A DNA stretch of 7,346 nt. It comes from Paracoccaceae bacterium (GTDB lineage: Bacteria > Pseudomonadota > Alphaproteobacteria > Rhodobacterales > Rhodobacteraceae). Below are positions 1 to 7,078 of the stretch, one piece after another. The notes under the pieces were generated by a model. That model did not search any database, was not told the DNA's origin, and saw only the letters and a program-made list of their open reading frames with translations. The stretch covers positions 1 to 7,346 of the forward strand of contig JAOUMG010000088.1 in the NCBI GenBank assembly GCA_029881635.1. The letters run 5' to 3'. Both the position numbers and the translations under genes were made by a program. Position 1 is the first letter of the stretch. Every line of letters begins with the position of its first letter.

Positions 1-397
<397 letters not shown>

Positions 398-435
398 CAC
401 GCCTCAACTTGGTCCAAACATACAAACCACAAGTG

Positions 436-454
436 AACCCGCCCATGGCGGGTT
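436..454. terminator. Hairpin between convergent eno and SDR genes (possible bidirectional terminator)
   Basis: A perfect 8-bp inverted repeat, AACCCGCC (436-443) and GGCGGGTT (447-454), with a 3-nt CAT loop. It sits 38 nt after the eno stop and 17 nt beyond the SDR stop, where convergent transcripts would end. Neither flank has a good run of T (AGCTTAAG on the + side, CACTTGTGG on the - side). It may therefore be a weak or Rho-assisted terminator, or an mRNA 3'-end stabiliser. Confidence 0.5.
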
Positions 455-470
455 AGCTTAAGTCAAAACC

Positions 471-1247
471 TCACAATGCGACCTTGTATTCCTGAACGGT
501 ATTGCCGCCGTCCACGACGATCAATTGCCCGGTGACATAGCTCGCCTCTTCCGCGGCCAGAAAGGCGACTGCGTGGGCCACTTCGTCCGGGCGTCCGGGC
601 CGACCGACGGGCGTGTAGCGGCCTGCGGTGATTTCTGCCTCGCTTGACGATCCGGTTTCGATCCATCCCGGCCCGACGCAATTGACCGTGATACCGTGGG
701 GGCCAGCATCCAGCGCCAGCGCCCGCGTCATTCCCAACAACCCGGCCTTGGCCGAGGCATAGACAGCACTTGTCGCGATCCCTACCACTGGGCCGGTGAC
801 CGACGAAATATGGACGATGCGCCCAAAATTCCCCGCCATCATCCCGGGCAGAACGGCCTTAGTGACGTTGAAGGCCGAGGTGAGGTTGATATCAAGCCCA
901 TAGGCCCAGTCTTCATCGGAGATTTCGTGTAAGCGCCGCCCCGGCACATCTATGCCGGTTTGGACCATGCCGGCATTGTTGACCAAGATCTCCACCGACC
1001 CCAATGCCGCCTCGACCCCGGCGACAAGCGTGGCCACCTCTTGCGGTCGGGTAAGATCGGCCGTTGCCGCGAACATTCCGGCGGATTTGCCGCCCAGATC
1101 TGACAACCGGTCAAATATCCGGTCAGTGGTTGAGGTGATCGCGACCCTTGCCCCAGCCGCTGCAAGCAGACGCGCCGTGGCAAACCCGATCCCGTCGGCA
1201 CTGCCTGCGCCGGTCACAAGGGCGGTTCGCCCGGTAACGCCTGTCAT
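471..1247 (-). CDS. SDR-family NAD(P)-dependent oxidoreductase (FabG-like)
   Basis: Classical short-chain dehydrogenase/reductase of 258 residues, the normal length for the family. Visible motifs in order: nucleotide-binding glycine loop TGAGSADGIG (12-21, two residues longer than the usual TGxxxGxG), NNAG (90-93), Asn121 in DINLTSAF, catalytic Ser149 in HISSVTG, Tyr163 and Lys167 in YASAK, and VDGG near the C-terminus. The second beta strand ends in STTDR rather than an acidic residue, which suggests NADPH, but this is inference. The start chosen is ATG at 1247 because AGGAGG (1254-1259) lies 6 nt before it. An upstream TTG at 1262 overlaps that ribosome site and is unlikely. The substrate cannot be read from sequence. 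3-oxoacyl-ACP reductase, a sugar or polyol dehydrogenase and a hydroxysteroid-type dehydrogenase all remain possible. It is probably transcribed alone. Confidence 0.9.
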   Translation of the reverse strand: MTGVTGRTALVTGAGSADGIGFATARLLAAAGARVAITSTTDRIFDRLSDLGGKSAGMFAATADLTRPQEVATLVAGVEAALGSVEILVNNAGMVQTGIDVPGRRLHEISDEDWAYGLDINLTSAFNVTKAVLPGMMAGNFGRIVHISSVTGPVVGIATSAVYASAKAGLLGMTRALALDAGPHGITVNCVGPGWIETGSSSEAEITAGRYTPVGRPGRPDEVAHAVAFLAAEEASYVTGQLIVVDGGNTVQEYKVAL

Positions 1248-1253
1248 GATTGT

Positions 1254-1259
1254 CCTCCT
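1254..1259 (-). promoter_or_regulatory. Strong Shine-Dalgarno of the SDR gene
   Basis: Read on the minus strand this is AGGAGG, 6 nt before the ATG at 1247. It decides the start in favour of 1247 over the upstream in-frame TTG at 1262, which would lie inside the ribosome site. Confidence 0.8.
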
Positions 1260-1275
1260 CAACGACTATGCCGAC

Positions 1276-1304
1276 AGTCTAGGGGCGGAATGCCATTCTG
1301 ACCA
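1276..1304 (-). promoter_or_regulatory. Candidate sigma70-type promoter for the SDR gene
   Basis: On the minus strand, TGGTCA (1299-1304) and TAGACT (1276-1281) are separated by 17 bp. Each matches 4 of 6 consensus positions. The position gives a short leader of about 20 nt carrying the AGGAGG ribosome site. The rest of the 210-bp divergent region (1248-1457) shows no convincing promoter for the desaturase and no clear operator. Confidence 0.3.
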
Positions 1305-1457
1305 CTCCCCGCGCACCCGCAATTCATGGTGCGCGGCATCAATGACGGCTGGGGCCTTTGCCAGGCCGTTCGACATTTGCCGGTTTAACGTTTGTCACAC
1401 ACAGAATTTCCAAAGTCTGGCGCTTGCCGCCGGACAGGACGCGCGCGATGATGCGCC

Positions 1458-2345
1458 ATGCTGGATCATCGCGCCTTTCTCTCTGCCCTGCCCGCCGCTG
1501 AAAAAACGGCGTTGACGGAAACGAGTGATCGGGCTGGCCTGATCCATCTGACCGGCCATGCCGGATTGATCCTGATGTTGGGCGGGCTGATCGCCGCAAA
1601 AGTCCCTTTCTGGCCGTTTCTCCTGCCAATTCATGGCATCCTGATCGCCTTTCTCTTCACGCTCGAACATGAATGCACCCATCGGACACCGTTTGCCTCC
1701 GCTCGGCTGAATGATCAGATCGGGCGGGCATGCGGCCTTTTGATTTTGCTGCCTTTCGAATGGTTTCGATACTTCCACCTTGCCCATCATCGGTTTACGA
1801 ATATCGATGGAAAGGATCCCGAGCTTGAAGAACCGAAACCCGCAACCTGTTATGGGTGGGCAAGATATATCTCGGGCTTGCCCTATTGGGTTGCCAATGC
1901 CCGGTTGCTGACCCGTCTGATATTGGGAACCGAAAAAGCCGACTATCTGCCCGCAAACGCCTTTCCCAGGATGCGGAACGAGGCGCGCGCGATGGTGGCC
2001 CTTTACGCCACAGGCATCCTCACACTGATCTGGTCGCCGCTGCTGCTTTGGGTCTGGATTGTTCCGGCGTTAATGGGGCAACCGTTTCTGAGGCTTTATC
2101 TGCTGGCAGAACATGGCGATTGCCCGAAGGTCGCGAATATGTTCGCCAATACCCGCACAACATTTACCACGGCCATTGTCCGGTTTCTGGCGTGGAACAT
2201 GCCCTATCATACCGAACACCATGTTTTTCCGGCTGTGCCGTTTCACAGACTACCTGATCTGCACCGACTTATGCGCGACCAGCTGAAGGTCACCGCGCCG
2301 GGTTATGTGGCCTTCACCCGCAGTTATCTGGCCCGCCACAGATAA
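1458..2345 (+). CDS. Membrane fatty acid desaturase family protein
   Basis: A 295-residue integral membrane di-iron enzyme of the fatty acid desaturase/hydroxylase superfamily, which uses O2 to oxidise lipid acyl chains or related substrates at the inner membrane. All three histidine boxes are present: HECTH (71-75), HLAHH (107-111) and HTEHH (251-255), plus an extra AEHG histidine at 219. Hydrophobic stretches at about 32-48, 52-69, 90-101 and 180-210 fit the usual membrane topology. The start is ATG at 1458. No good Shine-Dalgarno precedes it (only a loose GGACAGGAC about 18 nt away), so the start is reasonable but not proven. Codons look visibly more AT-rich than in anmK or tyrS. It could be an acyl-lipid desaturase, a hydroxylase, or a carotenoid-modifying relative. 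No neighbour points to the substrate. A short ORF and rarD follow on the same strand. Confidence 0.88.
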   Translation: MLDHRAFLSALPAAEKTALTETSDRAGLIHLTGHAGLILMLGGLIAAKVPFWPFLLPIHGILIAFLFTLEHECTHRTPFASARLNDQIGRACGLLILLPFEWFRYFHLAHHRFTNIDGKDPELEEPKPATCYGWARYISGLPYWVANARLLTRLILGTEKADYLPANAFPRMRNEARAMVALYATGILTLIWSPLLLWVWIVPALMGQPFLRLYLLAEHGDCPKVANMFANTRTTFTTAIVRFLAWNMPYHTEHHVFPAVPFHRLPDLHRLMRDQLKVTAPGYVAFTRSYLARHR

Positions 2346-2363
2346 ACATGCTGACATTGGAAC

Positions 2364-2368
2364 GGAGG
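2364..2368 (+). promoter_or_regulatory. Shine-Dalgarno of the 19-codon ORF
   Basis: GGAGG at 2364-2368. It lies directly against a first ATG (2370), too close for normal initiation, but 7 nt before a second in-frame ATG (2376), an ideal spacing. It is therefore the main reason to believe the short ORF starting at 2376 is translated. Confidence 0.55.
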
Positions 2369-2375
2369 AATGACG

Positions 2376-2435
2376 ATGCCCAGCCTTTGTGCCCGACACA
2401 ATATTGAATTGGCGCTGGTCTGCATCATCGTCTAG
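2376..2435 (+). CDS. Small ORF, 19 aa, possible leader peptide before rarD
   Basis: Reading from ATG 2376 to TAG 2433-2435 gives MPSLCARHNIELALVCIIV. A strong ribosome site (GGAGG, 2364-2368) is correctly spaced, better than that of the flanking desaturase. Ile, Leu and Val make up 8 of 19 residues and cluster at the C-terminal end just before the stop. This resembles branched-chain leader peptides or nascent-chain stalling peptides, but I do not recognise the peptide. It begins 30 nt after the desaturase stop and ends 35 nt before the rarD start. No terminator hairpin with a T-run lies between it and rarD, so classical transcription attenuation is not supported. It could also be a small membrane protein or a chance ORF. 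Confidence 0.4.
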   Translation: MPSLCARHNIELALVCIIV

Positions 2436-2470
2436 CCAAAGGTATTATGTAGCAAAGAAGGTGTGCCGGG

Positions 2471-3388
2471 ATGGCTGACCCTACCCCCCCTATGGCGGCC
2501 AAGAACGAAGACAGTTTGCGTGGCTTCGGCTTTGCGCTGGCGGCCTATCTTTTATGGGGGTTTTTGCCGATCTACATGAAAGCGCTGTCGCATATCAGCC
2601 CGACCGAAGTTGTAGCGCACCGGGCGCTCTGGTCTTTGCCCATCGCCGGGGCCGTGCTGTTGATCCAGCGCCGGACCGGCGATCTCAGGGCGGCGTTGAA
2701 TTCCTGGCAGACGTTGAAAATGGCTTGCCTGACCACGGCGTTGATTTCAACCAACTGGGGTATTTACGTCTGGGCGATCACTTCGGGCCATACGCTTGAC
2801 GCGGCACTGGGCTATTACATCAACCCGCTTTTCAGCGTGTTTCTGGGCGCCGTCTTGCTGAAAGAACGGCTGCAGCCAGCCCAGATGGCGGCAATCGCCC
2901 TGGCCGTTCTGGCCGTCAGCGTGCTGACATGGGAGGCCGGGCGCTTGCCGATCGTGTCGCTGGCGCTGATGTTGACATGGGGGTTTTACGCTTACCTGCG
3001 CAAAACTTTACCCATTGGCCCAAATCAGGGGTTCTTTCTGGAAGTGATGCTGATGGCGCTGCCCGCAATCGGATACATCCTCTATCTGACGGCTTCGGGT
3101 GAAAGCCATTTCTTGGCCGGAAGCACCTATGACAACTGGTTATTGTTTGGCTGTGGTATCGTCACATCTGCCCCCCTGATGATCTATGCCAACGGCGCCA
3201 AGCTGTTGAAGCTTTCCACCATCGGCATCATGCAATACATCGCACCCACCCTGATTTTTCTGACCGCGGTTTTCGTCTTTAACGAACCTTTTGGTCAGGC
3301 AAGAATGATCGCTTTCCCGCTGATCTGGCTGGCGTTGATCATTTATACAGCGTCGATGTTTCGTCAGGCAAAACGGGCGGGGCGATAA
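2471..3388 (+). CDS. rarD: EamA-family transporter RarD
   Basis: Inner-membrane protein of 305 residues (E. coli RarD is of similar size) in the drug/metabolite transporter superfamily. About ten hydrophobic segments form two EamA repeats after a short polar N-terminus. RarD-type signatures: HRALWS (50-55), NWGIYVWAI (95-103), LGYYINPL (113-120), KERL (131-134), TSAPLMIYANGAK (232-244), IGIMQYIAPT (251-260) and FNEPF (270-274). The E. coli name comes from a chloramphenicol-sensitivity annotation, and the natural substrate is not firmly known. The start is ATG 2471, with AAGAAGG (2455-2461) 9 nt upstream. A TATTAT hexamer at 2443-2448 could be a -10 element, but no good -35 accompanies it. The last 25 bp overlap the end of the oxidoreductase gene on the opposite strand. 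Confidence 0.9.
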   Translation: MADPTPPMAAKNEDSLRGFGFALAAYLLWGFLPIYMKALSHISPTEVVAHRALWSLPIAGAVLLIQRRTGDLRAALNSWQTLKMACLTTALISTNWGIYVWAITSGHTLDAALGYYINPLFSVFLGAVLLKERLQPAQMAAIALAVLAVSVLTWEAGRLPIVSLALMLTWGFYAYLRKTLPIGPNQGFFLEVMLMALPAIGYILYLTASGESHFLAGSTYDNWLLFGCGIVTSAPLMIYANGAKLLKLSTIGIMQYIAPTLIFLTAVFVFNEPFGQARMIAFPLIWLALIIYTASMFRQAKRAGR

Positions 3389-4428
3389 GGTTCCAATATC
3401 GGCGAGGGGGACCCGCCCAAAACCTCGGCGGCCACGAGTTGACCGATTAGCGCCGCCAAGGTTGCACCGCTATGCATGACGGCGAGGTAAAGCCCCTCAA
3501 CCCCGGTTTCACCGACTGCCGGAAGCCCGTCGCCCGGCACGGGACGCTGGGCAAGGGTGACCTGTTCCCAGGCGATGTCGTTACCCGGGAAAAGCGCTGT
3601 CAGGCGGGCCAGCGCAGCATCGGCAACCAGTGGCGGCAGTTCGGTGATTTCAGTGCTGTCATCCTGTTGGTGGTTCGCCGATGTCGGCAGAATGATACGG
3701 CCTGCCCCATCCTGACGGATTTCATGGTCCGGCGTGACCAGTATGTGGCGCATGACCGGCGCGACCGGCCTTGTGCGCAGTATCAGTGCAGGCCGGGGCA
3801 GCATCGGCAACGATATTCCAATCCCTGCCAAAAGCCCGGCGCAAGCGGTTCCGGCAGCCAGGATCACACGGTCGGCCTTGATCGTACCTTGGGCTGTCAG
3901 AACCTCGGCCCCTGGGCGCAAGCCGGTCACCGGCACACCAAGGCAAAGCTGTGCCCCGTGACGCGACGCACCCTCCAGCAGACGCACGGTCAGATCGGCC
4001 AGATCAACTGCCCCTTCGTTTGGAAATAACAGCGCCTCCTGCGGGGGGTTGGACAGCGCGGGTTCCAGACGCGCAACCTCGGCGCCGGTGAGACGGCGCA
4101 AAGGGTATCCCATTTCTTCCAGTTGGCAGGCGGTGGCTTCCAGCTCATCGCCTTTTTGTTCCCAGCTGATAGCGCCCGGCCACTGGCTGCCAGTGGGGCC
4201 AAGGTCCTCAGCCAACTGGTGATGGGCGGCGATCGCCGTCAGGCGCAGGCGATAATGATCGGGCGAGATGAAGAAGCTCGCGTTGATCCAGCCAAACGAC
4301 CGGCCCGACGCACCTGACGCGGGCATAGCTGCATCGATGACGGTGACTTTCGCACCCGCGCGCGACAGATAAAAGGCGATCGCCGCACCGATGACACCCG
4401 CGCCAACAATGGTTATCCGCTCAGCCAT
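3364..4428 (-). CDS. FAD-dependent oxidoreductase, DAO (glycine/D-amino acid oxidase) family
   Basis: A 354-residue cytosolic flavoprotein. The N-terminal Rossmann motif is [15 protein letters not shown] (from residue 7), with acidic Asp32 closing the second strand to hold the FAD ribose. It is followed by [12 protein letters not shown] (about 41-52), a DAO-family segment near the flavin. The C-terminus has [29 protein letters not shown], typical of the DadA-like group that oxidatively deaminates amino acids or N-methylated amino acids. The start chosen is ATG 4428. The frame stays open upstream, but that extension lies inside anmK, has an arginine-rich shadow composition, and would put the glycine loop near residue 68. 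The first 8 nt overlap the anmK end (ATGGCTGA), with G-rich GGGGTGG (4435-4441) as a weak ribosome site, so translational coupling is likely. The substrate is unknown. A D-amino acid from cell-wall turnover is an inference from the anmK linkage. Confidence 0.88.
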   Translation of the reverse strand: MAERITIVGAGVIGAAIAFYLSRAGAKVTVIDAAMPASGASGRSFGWINASFFISPDHYRLRLTAIAAHHQLAEDLGPTGSQWPGAISWEQKGDELEATACQLEEMGYPLRRLTGAEVARLEPALSNPPQEALLFPNEGAVDLADLTVRLLEGASRHGAQLCLGVPVTGLRPGAEVLTAQGTIKADRVILAAGTACAGLLAGIGISLPMLPRPALILRTRPVAPVMRHILVTPDHEIRQDGAGRIILPTSANHQQDDSTEITELPPLVADAALARLTALFPGNDIAWEQVTLAQRPVPGDGLPAVGETGVEGLYLAVMHSGATLAALIGQLVAAEVLGGSPSPILEPYRPARFA

Positions 4429-5545
4429 TCTGCGCCACCCCGCTGGATTGGGGGTGGCTGATCTGCCCGCCGCCGACTGCTGCCGCAACCCCGGTGGTGC
4501 CCGGACAAGACGTAGGCAAACCCCGCGCCACGCGGACAGCGAGATAGGCAAAGGCCTGCGCCTCCAGCATGTCCCCGTTAAGGCCAACAGCCTCGACAGG
4601 TTCAACCAAACATCCGGTACGTTTGGCGGTCATCGCCATCAATATCGGATTGTGCCGCCCCCCGCCGGTCACCAGAATGCGTGACACCGGGCGCGGGAAA
4701 TGCTCTGTCCCCCGCGCGACCGCCGCCGCCGCCGCCGCCGCGAGCGTGGCGGCAGCGTCAGCGTCCGACAGTCTGGCCACCGAAGGCAGCAGGGCATTGA
4801 AATCATTCCGGTCGAGCGACTTCGGCGGCATCTTCAGAAAATAGGAATGGTTCAGAAAGGTATCGACCAGAGTTTCATCCACCGTCCCGGTTGCCGCCAG
4901 TGCACCGCCGGTATCGCAAGGCTGCGCCCTGCGGGACTGCATCAGGTCGTTTATCGGCGCATTTGCCGGGCCAGTGTCAAAAGCAACGCAGGCACCGGGC
5001 AGTTCCGGCGCGGCAAAGGTGGGATCTACCCAGGTCAGGTTTCCCACCCCGCCGAGGTTGAGAAAGGCCATCGGTTCACTGCTTCCGATCCACTTTGCAC
5101 AGGCAAAATGGAAAAACGGTGCCAGTGGCGCGCCCTGCCCGCCGAGCGCGACGTCGTTGCTGCGAAAATCCCAGACAACCGGCAGGCCCAGCGCATTGGC
5201 AAGAACGGCGCCGGACCCTGCCTGATGGGTGCCCCGACCGGCCGGGTCATGCGCCAAGGTCTGGCCGTGAAATCCGATTACCTCTGCATCCGGAACAAGA
5301 TCCGCCAGAACGGAGACATGGGCGGTTTCGACAACTTCCACGGCCTCGGCCACGCCCGCGTCACCGGGCCAGCACCCCAATACCCGCCGAATCCGATCCC
5401 GTTCGGATTCAGAATAAGGGCGATAGGCATCGCCACCGAATGCGACAATGGATTTTCCGTCGGTTTTCAGCAAAGCCGCATCGACACCATCCAGTGACGT
5501 GCCGGACATAGCCCCCAAGGCCCAGACGGCGCCCGTTTTCAACAT
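4421..5545 (-). CDS. anmK: 1,6-anhydro-N-acetylmuramic acid kinase
   Basis: AnmK uses ATP to open and phosphorylate 1,6-anhydroMurNAc, giving MurNAc-6-phosphate in peptidoglycan recycling (cytosol). The protein is 374 residues, the normal size. Motifs in order: [12 protein letters not shown] (11-22, ATP-binding signature), GFHGQT (91-96), [10 protein letters not shown] (132-141), NLGGVGN (163-169), [12 protein letters not shown] (189-200, carrying the proposed catalytic Asp200, with Ala where many members have Gly in TGPGN), [10 protein letters not shown] (240-249), TGGGRHN (293-299) and [16 protein letters not shown] (321-336). ATG 5545 is chosen because GAAGGGG (5552-5558) sits just upstream and the family motif begins 10 residues in. 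The 90-residue extension possible upstream is antisense to tyrS and is rejected. It is first in an operon with the overlapping oxidoreductase and diverges from tyrS. MurQ, the usual next enzyme, is not in this window. Confidence 0.96.
   Translation of the reverse strand: MLKTGAVWALGAMSGTSLDGVDAALLKTDGKSIVAFGGDAYRPYSESERDRIRRVLGCWPGDAGVAEAVEVVETAHVSVLADLVPDAEVIGFHGQTLAHDPAGRGTHQAGSGAVLANALGLPVVWDFRSNDVALGGQGAPLAPFFHFACAKWIGSSEPMAFLNLGGVGNLTWVDPTFAAPELPGACVAFDTGPANAPINDLMQSRRAQPCDTGGALAATGTVDETLVDTFLNHSYFLKMPPKSLDRNDFNALLPSVARLSDADAAATLAAAAAAAVARGTEHFPRPVSRILVTGGGRHNPILMAMTAKRTGCLVEPVEAVGLNGDMLEAQAFAYLAVRVARGLPTSCPGTTGVAAAVGGGQISHPQSSGVAQNG
4720..4740. repeat. (CCG)7 trinucleotide tract inside anmK
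   Basis: Seven perfect CCG copies on the + strand. In anmK they encode most of a seven-alanine run (residues 269-275) between the PPKS and TGGG motifs, where the family has a helix. Changes in copy number would keep the frame. It is probably a composition effect, but it could be length-variable between strains. Confidence 0.8.
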
Positions 5546-5608
5546 GCTCTTCCCCTTCGTCCCACCCGCCGGTATATGCGGCCAAGTAACAGAATGGACG
5601 AGACGGCG

Positions 5609-6904
5609 ATGACCTACCACCCAAAATCCGATTTCATGCGTGTGATGATGGAACGCGGCTTTCTGGCTGATTGCACCGATTATCAATCGCTGGACGAGGC
5701 GTTGGTCAAGGGCGTGGTCCCTGCCTATATCGGCTTTGACGCGACCGCGAAATCGCTGCATGTCGGATCGCTCATTCAGATCATGATGCTGCGCTGGCTG
5801 CAAAAGACCGGGCACAAGCCGCTGGTTCTCATGGGTGGCGGCACGACCAAGGTCGGTGACCCCTCATTTCGCGCGGATGAGCGGCCACTGATGACCCCAG
5901 AGCAGATCGACGCCAACATAGCCGGGATCAAGGAAGTCTTTTCGAGTTATGTCACCTTCGGAAACGGGCCAACCGACGCCCTGATGCTGAATAACGCCGA
6001 ATGGCTCGACGGGCTCAACTACCTCGATTTCCTGCGCGACATCGGTCGCCATTTCTCGATCAACCGGATGCTGTCATTTGAAAGCGTCAAGTCGCGGCTG
6101 GACCGCGAACAATCTCTCTCGTTCCTCGAATTCAACTACATGATCCTGCAGGCCTATGATTTTCTTGAACTGAACCGCCGCTATGGCTGTCTGCTGCAGA
6201 TGGGCGGATCGGACCAGTGGGGCAATATCGTCAACGGCATCGACTTGACGCGACGGGTGCTGGATGCGGAAATCTACGGGCTGACCTCGCCGCTACTGAC
6301 GACGTCGGACGGAAAGAAAATGGGTAAAAGCCAGTCGGGCGCGATCTGGCTGAATGCCGATATGCTGTCGCCCTACGAGTTCTGGCAGTTCTGGCGCAAT
6401 ACCAGCGATGCTGATGTGGGGCGCTTCCTGAAACTCTACACCGAATTACCGGTCGAGGAATGCGACCGGTTGGGCGCATTGCCCGGTTCCGAGATCAACC
6501 AGGCCAAGATTACGCTGGCAAATGAGGTCACGAAGCTGGCCCATGGGGTGGCGGCGGCAGAGGCGGCGGAGGCGACGGCAAAAGGCGTTTTTGTCAATCA
6601 CCTTTCGGCGCAGGGTATTAACGCCTATTCGGAAGTTTCGTCTCCGACAGTGGGTACAGGACTGCCTCGGTTAGAGCTTACCGCCGCCGATGTCACTGAC
6701 GGTATCTCGTTAGCTCAACTTTTCCTGAGATCGGGTCTCGCTTCGTCAGGTAAAGAAGCGAAGCGGCTGATCACGGAAGGCGGCGCGCGTGTTAACGATG
6801 CTGTAGTGACAGAACCAGGCCAGATGTTCGGAGCAGCAGAACTGGCGGAACCCTTGAAGCTGACGGCAGGCAAGAAACGCCATGCGCTTGTGGTATTGTC
6901 CTGA
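5609..6904 (+). CDS. tyrS: Tyrosyl-tRNA synthetase
   Basis: Class I aminoacyl-tRNA synthetase charging tRNA-Tyr, a cytosolic and essential enzyme. From ATG 5609 it has 431 residues, in the normal bacterial range. Motifs: [13 protein letters not shown] (42-54, the HIGH-type signature in the form HVGS), [11 protein letters not shown] (76-86), [10 protein letters not shown] (176-185, tyrosine pocket), GGSDQWGN (199-206), KMGKS (237-241, the KMSKS loop), and a C-terminal S4 RNA-binding domain (about 367-400, [10 protein letters not shown] to GGARVND). Two earlier in-frame ATGs (5576 and 5594) would add 11 or 5 residues. I prefer 5609 because the protein then begins [14 protein letters not shown] directly at the first family-like segment. 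None of the three has a clear Shine-Dalgarno (GAGACGG lies close to 5609). It diverges from anmK across about 63 bp. A tyrS-anmK neighbourhood is known in other proteobacteria. Confidence 0.96.
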   Translation: MTYHPKSDFMRVMMERGFLADCTDYQSLDEALVKGVVPAYIGFDATAKSLHVGSLIQIMMLRWLQKTGHKPLVLMGGGTTKVGDPSFRADERPLMTPEQIDANIAGIKEVFSSYVTFGNGPTDALMLNNAEWLDGLNYLDFLRDIGRHFSINRMLSFESVKSRLDREQSLSFLEFNYMILQAYDFLELNRRYGCLLQMGGSDQWGNIVNGIDLTRRVLDAEIYGLTSPLLTTSDGKKMGKSQSGAIWLNADMLSPYEFWQFWRNTSDADVGRFLKLYTELPVEECDRLGALPGSEINQAKITLANEVTKLAHGVAAAEAAEATAKGVFVNHLSAQGINAYSEVSSPTVGTGLPRLELTAADVTDGISLAQLFLRSGLASSGKEAKRLITEGGARVNDAVVTEPGQMFGAAELAEPLKLTAGKKRHALVVLS

Positions 6905-6905
6905 A

Positions 6906-6919
6906 TTTCACCCGTGAAA
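6906..6919 (+). terminator. Short inverted repeat just after tyrS
   Basis: TTTCAC (6906-6911) and GTGAAA (6914-6919), separated by CC, start 2 nt after the tyrS stop. The hairpin is AT-rich, its realistic loop leaves only about 5 bp, and no T-run follows (CGACAGCC). It is at best a weak terminator or 3'-end structure. Confidence 0.2.
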
Positions 6920-6972
6920 CGACAGCCAAGCCTTTGAGCTAGTATAAGAGCGTTATTTCAATCGAATAATCA

Positions 6973-7076
6973 CCTCGGCAGATTTCGCTCAAATTCGCCC
7001 ATCCCGAGGATCCGCGCCGAACCGGCGCGGACCGCAGAGATATCTTGCGGGCCTCTGGGCTCGCTCCGCCAAGATA
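6973..7076. repeat. Cluster of three consecutive inverted repeats in the tyrS/DUF3179 gap
   Basis: Three inverted repeats follow one another. CCTCGG (6973-6978) pairs with CCGAGG (7004-7009) over a 25-nt loop that holds a small ATTT/AAAT pairing. TCCGCGCCG (7011-7019) pairs with CGGCGCGGA (7023-7031), 9 perfect bp with a 3-nt loop. TATCTTG (7041-7047) pairs with CAAGATA (7070-7076) around a G+C-rich, partly self-complementary centre. They lie between converging genes, so bidirectional termination or a REP-like intergenic repeat are the main options. No T-run follows any stem. Confidence 0.55.
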
Positions 7077-7078
7077 CA

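Noticed and set aside
1360..1457. Sigma70 promoter for the desaturase (TCGACA at 1370-1375, TTGTCA at 1392-1397)
   Set aside because: Neither hexamer has an acceptable -10 partner at 16-18 bp.
952..1515. A 187-codon + strand frame across the SDR start and the divergent intergenic region
   Set aside because: It is antisense to SDR coding sequence and overlaps the desaturase start in another frame. It has Ala/Arg-rich shadow composition and no ribosome site.
2436..2470. Classical transcription attenuator between the small ORF and rarD
   Set aside because: There is no GC-rich stem followed by a T-run in this stretch. Only translational control could be entertained.
3472..4029. A 185-codon + strand frame opposite the FAD oxidoreductase
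   Set aside because: It is antisense to a convincing flavoprotein, and its composition is not protein-like for any family I know.
4429..4605. N-terminal extension of the oxidoreductase to a start at 4605
   Set aside because: It adds 59 Arg-rich residues before a glycine loop that normally lies within the first 15 residues, and it overlaps conserved anmK coding sequence.
4700..5497. A 265-codon open frame on the + strand opposite anmK
   Set aside because: It is very rich in Arg/Gly/Pro with no recognisable domain, and it lies wholly antisense to a well-supported kinase gene. It is a high-GC shadow frame.
5546..5815. N-terminal extension of AnmK to a start at 5815
   Set aside because: It is antisense to the conserved TyrS N-terminus and would put the MSGTSLDG motif more than 100 residues in. 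The ATG at 5545 has a good ribosome site.
6541..6591. Ala/Glu-rich stretch in TyrS as a low-complexity insertion
   Set aside because: It falls in the variable linker before the S4 domain, is short, and total protein length stays in the family range.
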